Source: a virus | DNA length: 59,121 nt | Reading direction: 5' to 3' (one strand) | IMG/VR virus record: IMGVR_UViG_3300025154_000106 | Span: 1 to 59,121 of that record | Shown here: positions 8,859-17,813 of the stretch, one piece after another | Numbering within the stretch: position 1 is the stretch's first letter | Layout of the letters: the number at the start of each line of letters is the position of its first letter | The notes under the pieces: model-generated | Seen by the model: the letters and a program-made list of their open reading frames with translations, nothing else | What the model was told of the DNA's origin: nothing | The model's database searches: none | Position numbers and translations under genes: made by a program

Positions 8859-9548
8859 ATGGCCAAAAAAGCTGTGTTTACCCCAACAACTATCTACCCT
8901 TCTAAGTTCGGGAAGCGTAAGAAGATTCATATTCCACAGCCAGACTACCGAGATTATATTCTACGTAAGAGAGATGTAGTAAGATGGGAAGATATAAACC
9001 TTGAGGCAGACTGGCATACTGTACACAAGCGTGGGGTGAGACGGCCCAAGGTTGGAGAAGATCCACTTGAAGCCAGAGCAGTACAGAGAGAGTATGTCAA
9101 CGGTACACTACCTGAGAGAATAGTCCATCAATACTTAACTCAACATTTACACATGCAACCGGGGATAGATTTTGATTTCCAGAGTTCATTAGACGGTGGT
9201 AGGCTAGAGCTGGGTGGTATGGTAGTAGACTTCCTCTTCCGTTTTCTAAAGATTATCATACAGGTTCAAGGCCCAACGCACACACAATTCTTAAGGGCAG
9301 CCCGTGATGAAGAACAAGCAAATGAGTTGGCTCTCTGGGGCTATGATGTATTTGGATTAGACGATACTCTTATCTATGACGAGTATCTTTTCGAGGAAGC
9401 TATGCGTAGAATGTTTGCTCTGCCTGCTGGTATGGGTGGTAGTGGTGGTGCACATGGTTCTTATGAAGGTGATATAACAAATACAGAACAAGTATACATG
9501 GTCTTTCAAGAGATACAGGATAACTTAATCTTACAGTTTGGAGTGTAG
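8859..9548 (+). CDS. PDDEXK/VSR-like domain protein in the tail operon
   Basis: A 229-residue protein. Residues about 85-180 look like a very-short-patch-repair or DUF559-type nuclease fold: LPERIVHQYL helix, DFDFQSSLDGGR, then VVDFLF, IIIQVQGPTHT and R.EEQANELALWGYDVF. The usual core E-x-K or E-V-D-G appears as Q-V-Q-G, so catalysis may be lost. A Gly-rich linker and a short tail follow. It is fused in operon between two structural genes, one base after the propeller protein, so a virion role is possible. The family call is from pattern memory. Confidence 0.5.
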   Translation: MAKKAVFTPTTIYPSKFGKRKKIHIPQPDYRDYILRKRDVVRWEDINLEADWHTVHKRGVRRPKVGEDPLEARAVQREYVNGTLPERIVHQYLTQHLHMQPGIDFDFQSSLDGGRLELGGMVVDFLFRFLKIIIQVQGPTHTQFLRAARDEEQANELALWGYDVFGLDDTLIYDEYLFEEAMRRMFALPAGMGGSGGAHGSYEGDITNTEQVYMVFQEIQDNLILQFGV

Positions 9549-9549
9549 T

Positions 9550-11868
9550 ATGGCATCAATAGAAGACATCCTTGTTATAGCAGAAGATATAAGACAGTAC
9601 GTCATTGACCTGCCTACCAGATTATTGGTAAGTGCTGGGCAAATTGTTATTTATTCTGGTCTATCTGACATCTCTGAATCTCTTGGCATGATACAGGCTG
9701 GGGAGTTTAGGGCAGGAAACAGAAATGATCCTGGAACTTTTCTTAAGACTGCAGTAGCTGGTACTGGGTTTACTGGTATGCGTATGGCTTACCCTGCTCT
9801 TATTTATGATCTGGATGGGACAGATACAGAGTTCCATTTGGTTGGCATCAATGATGATGTGCTGCAGTTCGGTGTCAACGCAGCCAATGGTACACTTGTA
9901 GCCGGGGCAGGAGCAGTTGTACTATCAGCTACAGGAATTGCTGCTACAGCTGGTACGATTGCTGGATGGACAATCAATTCAGATTATTTAGGCTCTGATG
10001 GTACACCAGGCATAAAGATTCTATCTACAGGTACTATTGAAACCTCAGACTTTGTGAGTGGTCTTTTAGGTAAAGGTTGGCGTATCAGTGAGGCTGGTAA
10101 TGCTGAGTTCAATAATGCTGTAATCAGGGGTGAGCTAAGAACAACTGTTCTAACTTATCAAGAAGTACAAGCAATAAGTGGTACGATGGGAGTGTTTCAA
10201 TCTGCCGGGGTTATTCTGGAAACTACAGGTGTAGTACCAGCAGCAGCAAGCTCAATGAATATAAAGGTAAAAGATCCAGACTATGGACATGCAGCCCTGT
10301 TTGCAGTCAATGATGTGCTCTGGATTAAAGATGGAACTAATGCTACATGGTTTACAGTTACTACCGTTACAGACAACACAACATATTATACCTATGCCTG
10401 TACAGTAGAGAGTGGAAGTACGGGTAACGTATACACAGCAGGACAGGCAATAGTAAACTTTGGTGTGAGTGGGGAAGGGTACTTGTTACTAGAAGCTGTA
10501 GGTACAGGTGCACCTTATTTCTCTGTACGAACTACAAGTGCTACGCCGTGGACTGGTGCTACTAACCTAGAACATGTACGTATGGGTAACTTGAATGGAA
10601 ACTGGGGGTATGTAGCAGATACGTATGGTGTAGCTATTGGAAAGTATGATACTAACTTACCAAACATTACCGTTGATCCAACCAATGGATTACGCATTAG
10701 ATCTTATAATAGTGCAGAGCCACTATTACAATTAGATACAAGTGGGAATGCCCTACTTAAAAATAAATTAAAGATGAGTGGGGATAGCTCAGCCATAAGT
10801 ATAGGTGCTGATCCACCAACTGCCAGTAACGCTGGTACTGGTATATGGATAGATAAGACGGGGTTATACTCACTTGATTCTGGAAATTCTCGTACCACAA
10901 TAGATGCAACTACTGGAATATTATATGCTGGGTATGATAATATATCTCTGGGATACGATGGAATTAGGATCACAACAAGCACAGCAAAATCTGGAGTAAG
11001 TCTTATATGGGAATCCAGTTTAGCAACAAGACCAAATGTGGAATTGTATACCTTGGTAGATGCTGGAAACACTGTGCCCCAGTTTTTTATAACAGGCTAT
11101 GGTGATGAGGATGTGTGTGAATTCTATATAACTGCGAATAGTGGTCTTGGTCATACTGGTGGACTGATAATAACAGACAGGTACTCAAAAACTTTGGGAC
11201 TGTGGTCTACATGGAATGAATTATACTGGCTGGGAGCGGGTGTAGTTCCAGTTTATGTGTCGTCTAGTAGCATAAAGTTTCCGGGCATTGATGTAACAAC
11301 CTACTTTCCCCCAGGGACAAAAATAAGGTTTACTCAAACAACAGTAAAATATTTTTATGTTTTATCTTCCAGTTTTTCAACAGACACAACTATTACTTTA
11401 AATGGTGGTGGAACGTACACAGTAGCAGACGCTAGTTTAGGTACGTTTTATTATTCTCATGCAGCAGTAGCAGATACCATGCCATTCGGTTCGTCTACAT
11501 TCATACCCCTTACTACTGCTCTTACCTCTACATCATGGGACGGTGACTCATTCAGCACAACCGCAAAAACAGTTATTGATTTATCAGCAGTGTTTAGTGC
11601 GCCTGCTGGTATAAAAGCAGTGTCTTTACGTGTACTTGCAAGAGACAGTGCCAGTGCTGCAAGCTCAACAACAGAAATAATTCTCTCTCCAAATGATACT
11701 GCTGCGAGTGGATTATCATGTAGATGTGCTGGGAATCCTAATGATGTTTACGAAGATACACCAATGACTGTTCCTTGTGATGCTAATGGAGACATTTATT
11801 ATCAGGTGGTGGCATCAGGAGCAGGTACGTTGGATGCAATAATTCAGATCCACGGATACTGGATTTAG
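9550..11868 (+). CDS. Tail fibre protein
   Basis: A 772-residue protein. Residues about 130-190 contain the W-T-I-N-S-D-Y-L ... GWRISEAGNAEFNNA.IRG pattern typical of phage fibres and structural tip proteins. The remainder is Thr/Gly/Ser/Asn-rich beta sequence, consistent with a trimeric shaft. The C-terminal part from about residue 640 looks like a compact beta domain that could bind receptor. ATG 9550 is chosen, with GGAG at 9540, over an in-frame ATG at 9538 that has no site. Confidence 0.65.
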   Translation: MASIEDILVIAEDIRQYVIDLPTRLLVSAGQIVIYSGLSDISESLGMIQAGEFRAGNRNDPGTFLKTAVAGTGFTGMRMAYPALIYDLDGTDTEFHLVGINDDVLQFGVNAANGTLVAGAGAVVLSATGIAATAGTIAGWTINSDYLGSDGTPGIKILSTGTIETSDFVSGLLGKGWRISEAGNAEFNNAVIRGELRTTVLTYQEVQAISGTMGVFQSAGVILETTGVVPAAASSMNIKVKDPDYGHAALFAVNDVLWIKDGTNATWFTVTTVTDNTTYYTYACTVESGSTGNVYTAGQAIVNFGVSGEGYLLLEAVGTGAPYFSVRTTSATPWTGATNLEHVRMGNLNGNWGYVADTYGVAIGKYDTNLPNITVDPTNGLRIRSYNSAEPLLQLDTSGNALLKNKLKMSGDSSAISIGADPPTASNAGTGIWIDKTGLYSLDSGNSRTTIDATTGILYAGYDNISLGYDGIRITTSTAKSGVSLIWESSLATRPNVELYTLVDAGNTVPQFFITGYGDEDVCEFYITANSGLGHTGGLIITDRYSKTLGLWSTWNELYWLGAGVVPVYVSSSSIKFPGIDVTTYFPPGTKIRFTQTTVKYFYVLSSSFSTDTTITLNGGGTYTVADASLGTFYYSHAAVADTMPFGSSTFIPLTTALTSTSWDGDSFSTTAKTVIDLSAVFSAPAGIKAVSLRVLARDSASAASSTTEIILSPNDTAASGLSCRCAGNPNDVYEDTPMTVPCDANGDIYYQVVASGAGTLDAIIQIHGYWI

Positions 11869-11882
11869 AAAAGGAGAATAGA

Positions 11883-12596
11883 ATGAAAAAGGGTTTCAAT
11901 ATAAATGCACATACAGATTTAGTACCAGCATACTACGATGTAGTATATGTCAATGCTATGCTAGGTAAGACGCTTGACCCAATGTTTACAAAGTATTGGG
12001 AAGCTACCAATACACTCAAGCGTGGGCTTATTCATCAACCTGTTCTTAGTAAGGATGATGATGTAAACGACAATGCCAGTGCTTTCCTTGGAATGCTCAA
12101 CGACTTATCTTACTTGGGGTGGAACAATGATGTCCCCTTGATGATAGATATTTGGAAAGCACCCGAAGAATACAGGTACAATCTTGATCATATACGACAG
12201 CATGGTATCTACATTACTCAGTACTATAAACCAAAATTGAAACCACTGCTGAGGGTTATTGTAAGTACATGGAAAGCATGGTATGAAGCCAACACAACAG
12301 AAACTATTCGATTACTTACTGACTATACCATTCTTCTATGCCAGCCTGGAGTACAGAAACCATCCGAACTAACTGGTATAGGGGTAGCTACATGGTGGGA
12401 GTATGACTGGGGTATGTACGCACAGGATCTCAATGGTATCTTTGATGGTGTAGTAAAACCACCCGAACCTGTTGAAGAACCAGTTCCAGTAACACCACCA
12501 GCACCACCAGTAACACCACAACCCACAGCTAAAAAGAAATACAAAGTCAGCCTGTTGGGTGGGCTGATAAGTGGAACTATAGAGGAGATAGAATGA
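11883..12596 (+). CDS. GH25-like or TIM-barrel protein with proline-rich tail, probably inactive
   Basis: A 237-residue protein. The layout (VVYVNAMLGKTLD..F..YW, then D.P.LMIDIW, then GIGVATWWEYDW) faintly resembles GH25 muramidases, but the expected catalytic D-x-E appears as D-I-W. A Pro/Val-rich linker (residues about 195-220) leads to a short basic C-terminal segment. It precedes the genuine lysin candidate by one small gene. It could be a wall-binding or virion-associated protein; the fold call is weak. Confidence 0.35.
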   Translation: MKKGFNINAHTDLVPAYYDVVYVNAMLGKTLDPMFTKYWEATNTLKRGLIHQPVLSKDDDVNDNASAFLGMLNDLSYLGWNNDVPLMIDIWKAPEEYRYNLDHIRQHGIYITQYYKPKLKPLLRVIVSTWKAWYEANTTETIRLLTDYTILLCQPGVQKPSELTGIGVATWWEYDWGMYAQDLNGIFDGVVKPPEPVEEPVPVTPPAPPVTPQPTAKKKYKVSLLGGLISGTIEEIE

Positions 12597-12940
12597 AGTT
12601 AACTTTGTTAGATTTGTTTAGTCCTTCTGGACAGTTGGTTATTAATAAGTTAGGAGAAAGTAAGGAAGCTGACATACAGACTACCCGTATGGCTATTCGC
12701 TTATTGAAGGCAGTCAAAGAATACAACGATGAACTACAGGCTATTGTCAATAAGCTGAATGAAAAGTATGCAGGTAAGATTGAAGAATCAGTAGTAGAAA
12801 TCAATCAAGAGATTACTGACGAACTCAATAAGGTAGAGATTGAACTGGATATACAGCAACTTACTATCGAACAACTGCATCAGGCAGGACTGAATGGCAA
12901 AGAAATCTTTGCAGTAAGCTGGCTTTTGTCTGACGTTTAG
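12593..12940 (+). CDS. Small helical protein, possibly DUF1617-like
   Basis: A 115-residue protein overlapping the previous stop by 4 bases (ATGA). It opens with MKLTLLDLFS and has two long charged helices followed by a short T-I-E-Q-L-H-Q-A-G-L segment. Size and layout recall DUF1617 phage proteins found near lysis genes; the match is from memory and uncertain. Confidence 0.5.
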   Translation: MKLTLLDLFSPSGQLVINKLGESKEADIQTTRMAIRLLKAVKEYNDELQAIVNKLNEKYAGKIEESVVEINQEITDELNKVEIELDIQQLTIEQLHQAGLNGKEIFAVSWLLSDV

Positions 12941-12943
12941 GGG

Positions 12944-12949
12944 TATAAT
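12944..12949 (+). promoter_or_regulatory. -10 element upstream of the lysin gene
   Basis: A perfect TATAAT, with no good -35 at normal spacing (TTGTCT at 12926 is only 12 bases away). The AAGTAACGGTTACTT palindrome begins 6 bases downstream, so it would cover the start point of transcription. Confidence 0.45.
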
Positions 12950-12955
12950 AAGACT

Positions 12956-12970
12956 AAGTAACGGTTACTT
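12956..12970. repeat. Dispersed palindrome, exact copy (N=G)
   Basis: Exact AAGTAACGGTTACTT between a -10 box and the ATG at 12971, ideally placed to act as an operator for the lysis genes. Confidence 0.9.
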
Positions 12971-13873
12971 ATGAACAATGTCTACTTACCACTTATTATG
13001 AACGGAGAAGAACCTATGGCAGATGGTGAATATATTTCATTTGGACAAACATTTACGAAGGTACTTGATGTAAGTAAATTTCAAGATAAGAATGAAACTG
13101 CAGCAAGACCAGACTTCAAGAAAGCCAGAGCCAAAGGTACACGTGGTGTAGTTATCAGGGTATCTGCAAACTTTGGAGTAGACGAGGATGCTGAGTACAA
13201 CTGGAAAGCTGTACAAGATGCAGACATGATACCCCTTGCTTATCACTGGTTTGAATACCGGGCAGGCATTATGAAAAGTGGTGGTGATCAGGCGAAGACA
13301 TGCTTAGATACAATAGATATGATTAATGGTACTGTAGAAAACGTGCCCATCTTTTTGGACTACGAACAGCCATCAGCAGCATGGCCTCCTCTGCCTGAAT
13401 ACTACACAAGTATTGCTAACTTATCCAGGTTTTATGAAGTAACAGATCCCAACACAAAACGGTTGACGGGGCTATATGGTAACCGGAATACTGTGTATGC
13501 CATATCCCCCGTTCCAACCCGTACATTATTGAGACCCTTCTGGCCAGCAGGCTGGATATTCAGCAGGCTTATGAGAGCAGAAGAAATTACTGGACTATCA
13601 TGGAGACCTAATATATCTCCGTGGACTAAGTTTACTGTATGGCAGTGTGGTCTTACGTATGGGTATGAGTATGGGATGGAGTCAGCAGAAGTAGATTTGA
13701 ATTTCTTCAATGGAACGTTTGATCAATTGGCTGAGTTTGCTGGGTATACTATACCTACAGAACCGACACAGCCTCCCATTGTTTTTCCAGAATTAGAAGA
13801 AAGGGTAAGTAAGTTAGAACAGGACATCCAAAATTTACGACAAGAGGCAATACTACATGGGTGGTTTGTCTAA
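12971..13873 (+). CDS. GH25 endolysin (muramidase)
   Basis: This is a lysozyme of the GH25 family, expected to cut peptidoglycan glycan strands at lysis. In the 300-residue reading, the catalytic region includes LDVSKFQ (D33), IPLAYHWFEYR and IFLDYEQP (D130, E132), then GLYGNRN and WQCG...VDLNFFNGT. A short C-terminal coiled coil ends the protein. Two starts are possible: ATG 12971 directly after the palindrome without a ribosome site, or ATG 13016 preceded by GGAG at the right distance. The latter is better supported by the sequence. The upstream residues VYLPLIMNG resemble a motif common in Chloroflexota proteins. Holin and coiled-coil genes follow. Confidence 0.85.
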   Translation: MNNVYLPLIMNGEEPMADGEYISFGQTFTKVLDVSKFQDKNETAARPDFKKARAKGTRGVVIRVSANFGVDEDAEYNWKAVQDADMIPLAYHWFEYRAGIMKSGGDQAKTCLDTIDMINGTVENVPIFLDYEQPSAAWPPLPEYYTSIANLSRFYEVTDPNTKRLTGLYGNRNTVYAISPVPTRTLLRPFWPAGWIFSRLMRAEEITGLSWRPNISPWTKFTVWQCGLTYGYEYGMESAEVDLNFFNGTFDQLAEFAGYTIPTEPTQPPIVFPELEERVSKLEQDIQNLRQEAILHGWFV

Positions 13874-13893
13874 ATTTATAACAAGGAGGTTTC

Positions 13894-14292
13894 ATGGAAG
13901 AACAAATACCACTCGTATGGATAATATTAGGTGCTTATGTACTACCTGGAGCATTAGGTATTGCAAATTATATTTCAACTCACAAGAAAGACAGGCATAA
14001 AGAACACATAGATGATGACAGTCTATCTCTTGAGTGGTCAAAAGAATTTATGAAACGCCTGACAGATGTAGAAGATGAGAGTAAGGCATTACGAACAGAG
14101 CTGATAGTAGTACAGAAAGAAAAGCTCTGCCTTGAACACGAGATAAATAAGCTAAAGCTATTGAATGCAGATCAGACAGCCAGAATTATAAAGTTGGAAA
14201 ACGAAAGAGCTGGGTTGATAACCGAGATTGCCAGCTTACGGGATAGAATACGTGAGCTTGAAGATGAAAATAAAAGACTAAAGGAGAGTTAA
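13894..14292 (+). CDS. Membrane-anchored coiled-coil lysis-cassette protein
   Basis: A 132-residue protein with an AAGGAGG site. Residues about 6-26 form one membrane segment, followed by basic residues and a coiled coil to the end. It sits between the lysin and the holin candidate. A spanin-like or holin-partner role is possible, but no family was recognised. Confidence 0.55.
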   Translation: MEEQIPLVWIILGAYVLPGALGIANYISTHKKDRHKEHIDDDSLSLEWSKEFMKRLTDVEDESKALRTELIVVQKEKLCLEHEINKLKLLNADQTARIIKLENERAGLITEIASLRDRIRELEDENKRLKES

Positions 14293-14293
14293 T

Positions 14294-14647
14294 ATGTTAG
14301 AGAGAATCGTTGTTGAATTTAGTGCACTGCTTGGCTTCGCTGCTTTAATTGCACTGCTGGTAAACGTTGCCAAATTTTTTGGCTGGATCAAAGATGGTGA
14401 TGCACTGTACTGGACATCGGGTGCGAACTTCCTTGTCATCATAACCATGTATGCCCTAAAGTTATTCAAGCCAGAGTTCGACTTTGCAAACATTGATCCT
14501 ATTGTAGCTGAGATTGCTGCTGTTGGTACTATGTTGTTCCAACTTATCTCTGGCATCTTAGCCAGTAGACTGACACACTATGCAGTAAAAGGACTCCCCG
14601 TTATTGGAAAGTCCTTTACTCAAGAACGTGAACAGTACTTAGGTTAA
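14294..14647 (+). CDS. Holin candidate
   Basis: A 117-residue protein with about three hydrophobic segments (residues near 10-28, 44-58 and 70-90) and a charged C-terminus. Small size, membrane topology and position at the end of the lysis cassette fit a holin that opens the cell membrane for the GH25 lysin. Start has GGAG upstream. Confidence 0.7.
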   Translation: MLERIVVEFSALLGFAALIALLVNVAKFFGWIKDGDALYWTSGANFLVIITMYALKLFKPEFDFANIDPIVAEIAAVGTMLFQLISGILASRLTHYAVKGLPVIGKSFTQEREQYLG

Positions 14648-14653
14648 ACCTAA
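14639..14653. repeat. Palindrome at the convergent gene junction
   Basis: TTAGGTTAAACCTAA overlaps the holin stop and lies between convergent operons. It may form a weak hairpin in both transcripts, but no U-tract follows. Confidence 0.5.
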
Positions 14654-14656
14654 CAA

Positions 14657-15226
14657 CTAGGTTACATCACCTATATAATCGGTGATACATGCGAGGGCTA
14701 CTCCTATGGAGTCAGCCCCGTTATGGTTTATGTTTACGAATAGATCCTTGGCTGACTTCTTGCCAGATCCAAATGCTTTCTTCCGTGCTGTAGATGGTGG
14801 GATGTACTTGATATTGTCCTGATATACAAACTTACTGAACCCCTGCACAAAGCCAAAGCGTACCTGCTCTAACTCTACCTGACCATACCTGCTTTTGTAT
14901 GCTGCCCCCTCTACATACACATGCAAGTTCTTTGGATCATAGGAGGCAAGGTCATACTCATAGCCCAGCTTTTCAATAAGGTGCATAGAGTTCATGCCAG
15001 CAAACTCTCCCAGCCTTGGCAGTCTCCCATACATTATCTCAATGACAGAGGTAGAGATAAGAGTAATGCCAAAGTTTATACCTGGGTCTACCCCAATGAA
15101 CAGGTGCTTACCAGAGGGAAAGCCGGGGTACTTTGTGTCTATGAAGATAGACTTGACAGAGCACATACCCAAACTAATTTTCGTCTGATTCAATTTCTTC
15201 GTAAAGTCCAGGGTTTCCCAGAACAT
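14657..15226 (-). CDS. RuvC-like Holliday junction resolvase
   Basis: A 189-residue RNase H-fold nuclease. LFIGVDPGINFGI carries the first catalytic Asp, VYVEGAAY the Glu, and NGADSIGVALA the C-terminal acidic residue typical of RuvC-type resolvases. It would resolve branched replication or recombination intermediates before packaging. ATG 15226 follows an AAGGAG site; this makes the gene overlap the recombinase 3' end by 53 bases. An in-frame ATG at 15166 lacks a clear site. It is the last gene of the leftward replication operon. Confidence 0.8.
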   Translation of the reverse strand: MFWETLDFTKKLNQTKISLGMCSVKSIFIDTKYPGFPSGKHLFIGVDPGINFGITLISTSVIEIMYGRLPRLGEFAGMNSMHLIEKLGYEYDLASYDPKNLHVYVEGAAYKSRYGQVELEQVRFGFVQGFSKFVYQDNIKYIPPSTARKKAFGSGKKSAKDLFVNINHNGADSIGVALACITDYIGDVT

Positions 15227-16184
15227 TTTTGTTTTTCTCCTTCTCTAGTTTTTCAAATATGGGATCAAACTTGGATGTGTTACCAGTTACAGCAGCTTCA
15301 AATAGTTTAGAGATGTATCCGATTGACTTACCATCTACCTTGACTACTGACCCACGGTCTATTAGCTCTAAGTTAGCTGCATCATACAGTGCAGTTAGCT
15401 CTCTGCTAACACCATAGCTTGGTACAATAACCAGCTCGAACTTCCTACCCTTACCACCATACCTGAGCTTCTCTACCTGCCCACCCACACGGTAACCAAT
15501 GATGTCCTCACCAGACTTGACTGCCTCCTTTTGCCACAGTGTAATCCTGACTGCAGATAAGTACTTGAGTGTATCACCACCTGCAGTAATGTGTCCCTGC
15601 CCAGCAAGCACAGAGTGGGTGTGATTGATATAGATAACATTGATAGGCTTCTCTCTTACATTCATAAAGTTTACGCAGCGTCTTGCCCATTGACCCAAAG
15701 CAAACGCCCGTCTGCCCATGTTAGCCTCACCAATATCACCAGCTGACTCAGAGTCAGGGATGAATGCCCCAACACTATCAAGAATGACTACCCGTATATT
15801 TTCATTCTTCCCTATAGCATCAGCTGATTCAGTAATCATGTCAGTGTGTGATCTGATCCTGCCTTTGATCACATCATCAACGAGATGTACCTTACCACGA
15901 AAGCCCGACACCCCAATAGCCTGGCTAAGATAGTCTACGTCCAGCCCTTCAAGATCTACTACCTCTATCTGGTCAGTCTTACTACCATTCTTAGCCAGTG
16001 CGCCAGAGATAAAATAAGAAGAAGTAGATTTACCTACCCCTGTCTTGCCTGCTATCTCAAAGAGTGTAGCGTTTGGTACACCTAGCTTACCCTTCTCACT
16101 GAGTGCAAGGTCAAGAGAGTATAGCCCTGTTGGAACTCTAACGATTGGTCGTCTGTTGCCTACATCTATTTGTATACCTTCCAT
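15174..16184 (-). CDS. RecA/UvsX-like recombinase
   Basis: A 336-residue ATPase for homologous strand exchange. Walker A is GKTGVGKST (residues 46-54) and Walker B is VVILDS (D136). INHTHS near residues 190-195 and the downstream GGDTLKYLSA region match the RecA core. It is slightly shorter than bacterial RecA and lacks the long C-terminal domain, as is usual for phage proteins. It overlaps the upstream HTH gene by one base and the resolvase downstream, forming a recombination pair. Confidence 0.85.
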   Translation of the reverse strand: MEGIQIDVGNRRPIVRVPTGLYSLDLALSEKGKLGVPNATLFEIAGKTGVGKSTSSYFISGALAKNGSKTDQIEVVDLEGLDVDYLSQAIGVSGFRGKVHLVDDVIKGRIRSHTDMITESADAIGKNENIRVVILDSVGAFIPDSESAGDIGEANMGRRAFALGQWARRCVNFMNVREKPINVIYINHTHSVLAGQGHITAGGDTLKYLSAVRITLWQKEAVKSGEDIIGYRVGGQVEKLRYGGKGRKFELVIVPSYGVSRELTALYDAANLELIDRGSVVKVDGKSIGYISKLFEAAVTGNTSKFDPIFEKLEKEKNKNVLGNPGLYEEIESDEN

Positions 16185-16873
16185 TACTTCTCCATCATGT
16201 TCGTACTGGATACTATCTTTGCTATGGCTGCCTCAATAAGATCATTCTTATCTCGCTGTGATACCAGCAACATTCCAACAACTTCTAACTGACTGCCCTT
16301 GCGTACAGATATTGCACCTGTAGTAAGACTGAGTTCAAGCATCATAGCAGTAGAGCTGGATGTTCTCTCGCCCCGGATGTCTCGCACAATCCCTCTGACT
16401 TCTGAGGATGTAGTTGCTTCTGCTACTCGTTCCCAATCTTCCCCACTCAACTGACCCTCACGTGCTGCTGCAGTAAGAAGAAGTAAAGACTTCATTGGCT
16501 TACCTTCAATACCCTGTTTGACTTCATCAGGTATCTCCGGGTTCTCAAACACAGCCTTCCACATATTGATATACTTGTATGCTGTTGAGTGTGCAATACC
16601 CATCTCTGTGTAGAAAACTTCATACATGTCATCTTCATAATTGAACATGCTTTCCCACACATCAGATACTCTTGACAAGAGCTTAGCCAACGCCAGCCCA
16701 CTCGCCTGAATATTTCTTTTGAGTGCACGACCCATAGCCATGATAGGTTGTATATCACCCTGAGCAACAGCCTGATCAACAGTAGTATCTACCATGTCAA
16801 ATACTTTTCTATCGCCTGGGGTAAGAACTACTGCCATATCCACACCAGTATTAAAGATCATATCTTCACTCAT
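16184..16873 (-). CDS. HTH DNA-binding protein in the replication operon
   Basis: A 229-residue acidic protein. The segment M-G-I-A-H-S-T-A-Y-K-Y-I-N-M-W-K (about residues 90-105) reads as a helix-turn-helix. A helical domain follows, and the C-terminal part is beta-rich. No family was recognised. It lies between the uracil-DNA glycosylase-like gene and RecA with overlaps on both sides, so it may be a replication or recombination accessory, and is one candidate reader of the dispersed palindrome. Confidence 0.5.
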   Translation of the reverse strand: MSEDMIFNTGVDMAVVLTPGDRKVFDMVDTTVDQAVAQGDIQPIMAMGRALKRNIQASGLALAKLLSRVSDVWESMFNYEDDMYEVFYTEMGIAHSTAYKYINMWKAVFENPEIPDEVKQGIEGKPMKSLLLLTAAAREGQLSGEDWERVAEATTSSEVRGIVRDIRGERTSSSTAMMLELSLTTGAISVRKGSQLEVVGMLLVSQRDKNDLIEAAIAKIVSSTNMMEK

Positions 16874-17364
16874 ACAATACCTCTTTTCAAACTCTTCAGT
16901 GCTAATCTAAACTCACCATTGTAGCCATTGATACTACCATACAGTTCCCCAGTAGCCACAACATTACCCTGTACACCCAATGATTTTATTCCACCCAACT
17001 GAATGCCCTGAATATCCTTAAGGTTTACACCTACCATACCCAGAACATTTGTTAAGGTATTACCTACCAATAGAATACCTTTTCTATTAATGAGAAGTTC
17101 AGGCATACATGTATTTACAAAGTGCTCACGTAAACATTCCTGAGTTGTATCAAGATGCGGATAGGCAGTAACCAATCGACAGGCAGTAAGCTGGATACCT
17201 ACACGTGCAAGTTCATAGGCAAGGAACTCTCCAACCTTTCCAGTAAAGGGAAGCCCAACCTTGAGATCATCATAGGATGGGTACTCTCCAACAATAAGCC
17301 AGTCAGCATTCTGTTTACCATTTGCCCTGACACTGTACCGATTACACGTTGGGCAGTTGTACAT
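16870..17364 (-). CDS. Uracil-DNA glycosylase superfamily protein
   Basis: A 164-residue protein with the family 4/5-like pattern GEYPSYDD (residues 26-33), GLPFTGKVGEFL and a later ILLVGNTLTNVLG. Cysteines C4 and C7 plus later cysteines could form an iron-sulphur or zinc site. Known relatives remove uracil from DNA. ATG 17364 has GGGAG six bases upstream; the ATG at 17391 has no site. Overlaps with both neighbours suggest co-translation in the replication operon. Confidence 0.7.
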   Translation of the reverse strand: MYNCPTCNRYSVRANGKQNADWLIVGEYPSYDDLKVGLPFTGKVGEFLAYELARVGIQLTACRLVTAYPHLDTTQECLREHFVNTCMPELLINRKGILLVGNTLTNVLGMVGVNLKDIQGIQLGGIKSLGVQGNVVATGELYGSINGYNGEFRLALKSLKRGIV

Positions 17365-17566
17365 CTGTATCTCCCATCTTAGCCTGTGCACCTATGGCTT
17401 TAGCCATGGCTACCCCGAACCAGTAAGCAGCTACAACCGCATCACGTTTTCGGGTAACATCTAACTTGTATGGTACACCCTGTGGAGTAATCATGTCTTT
17501 AGCTATGGCTGCCACGATCTGCTTGTACTGTGCATTCATCTGATCTTCATATTCTTTTTTATTCAT
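17342..17566 (-). CDS. Hypothetical small protein
   Basis: A 74-residue protein of mixed charge with an Ala-rich helix (VVAAYWFGVAMAKAIG). Its start overlaps the upstream stop by four bases (ATGA) and its end overlaps the glycosylase start. No family recognised; operon position suggests a replication accessory. Confidence 0.6.
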   Translation of the reverse strand: MNKKEYEDQMNAQYKQIVAAIAKDMITPQGVPYKLDVTRKRDAVVAAYWFGVAMAKAIGAQAKMGDTDVQLPNV

Positions 17567-17811
17567 CGTGCCCTCTCTAAGAATTCTTCTACTGTCAATT
17601 TATCTGAATAGGTTACATTCAACTGCAGTAATTCACTCAATCGTTCTGCAACCTGCACAATGTGGAATCTATCATTGGTTCGAAATACTCGAACAATCTC
17701 GTTCTTGTGAAGACCCCATGGTTCTTGATATATGTTTATAACAAACTCATCAGGCTCATCCTCCTGAATTATTATTCCAACTCTTATTGTTGCCCACATT
17801 TTCTCTCCCAT
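17563..17811 (-). CDS. Hypothetical small protein
   Basis: An 82-residue protein from ATG 17811 (GGGAG five bases upstream). An in-frame ATG at 17799 is equally well spaced, and a TTG at 17823 is less likely. It reads as mixed alpha/beta with an acidic loop EDEPDEFV. No family recognised. Confidence 0.55.
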   Translation of the reverse strand: MGEKMWATIRVGIIIQEDEPDEFVINIYQEPWGLHKNEIVRVFRTNDRFHIVQVAERLSELLQLNVTYSDKLTVEEFLERAR

Positions 17812-17813
17812 CT

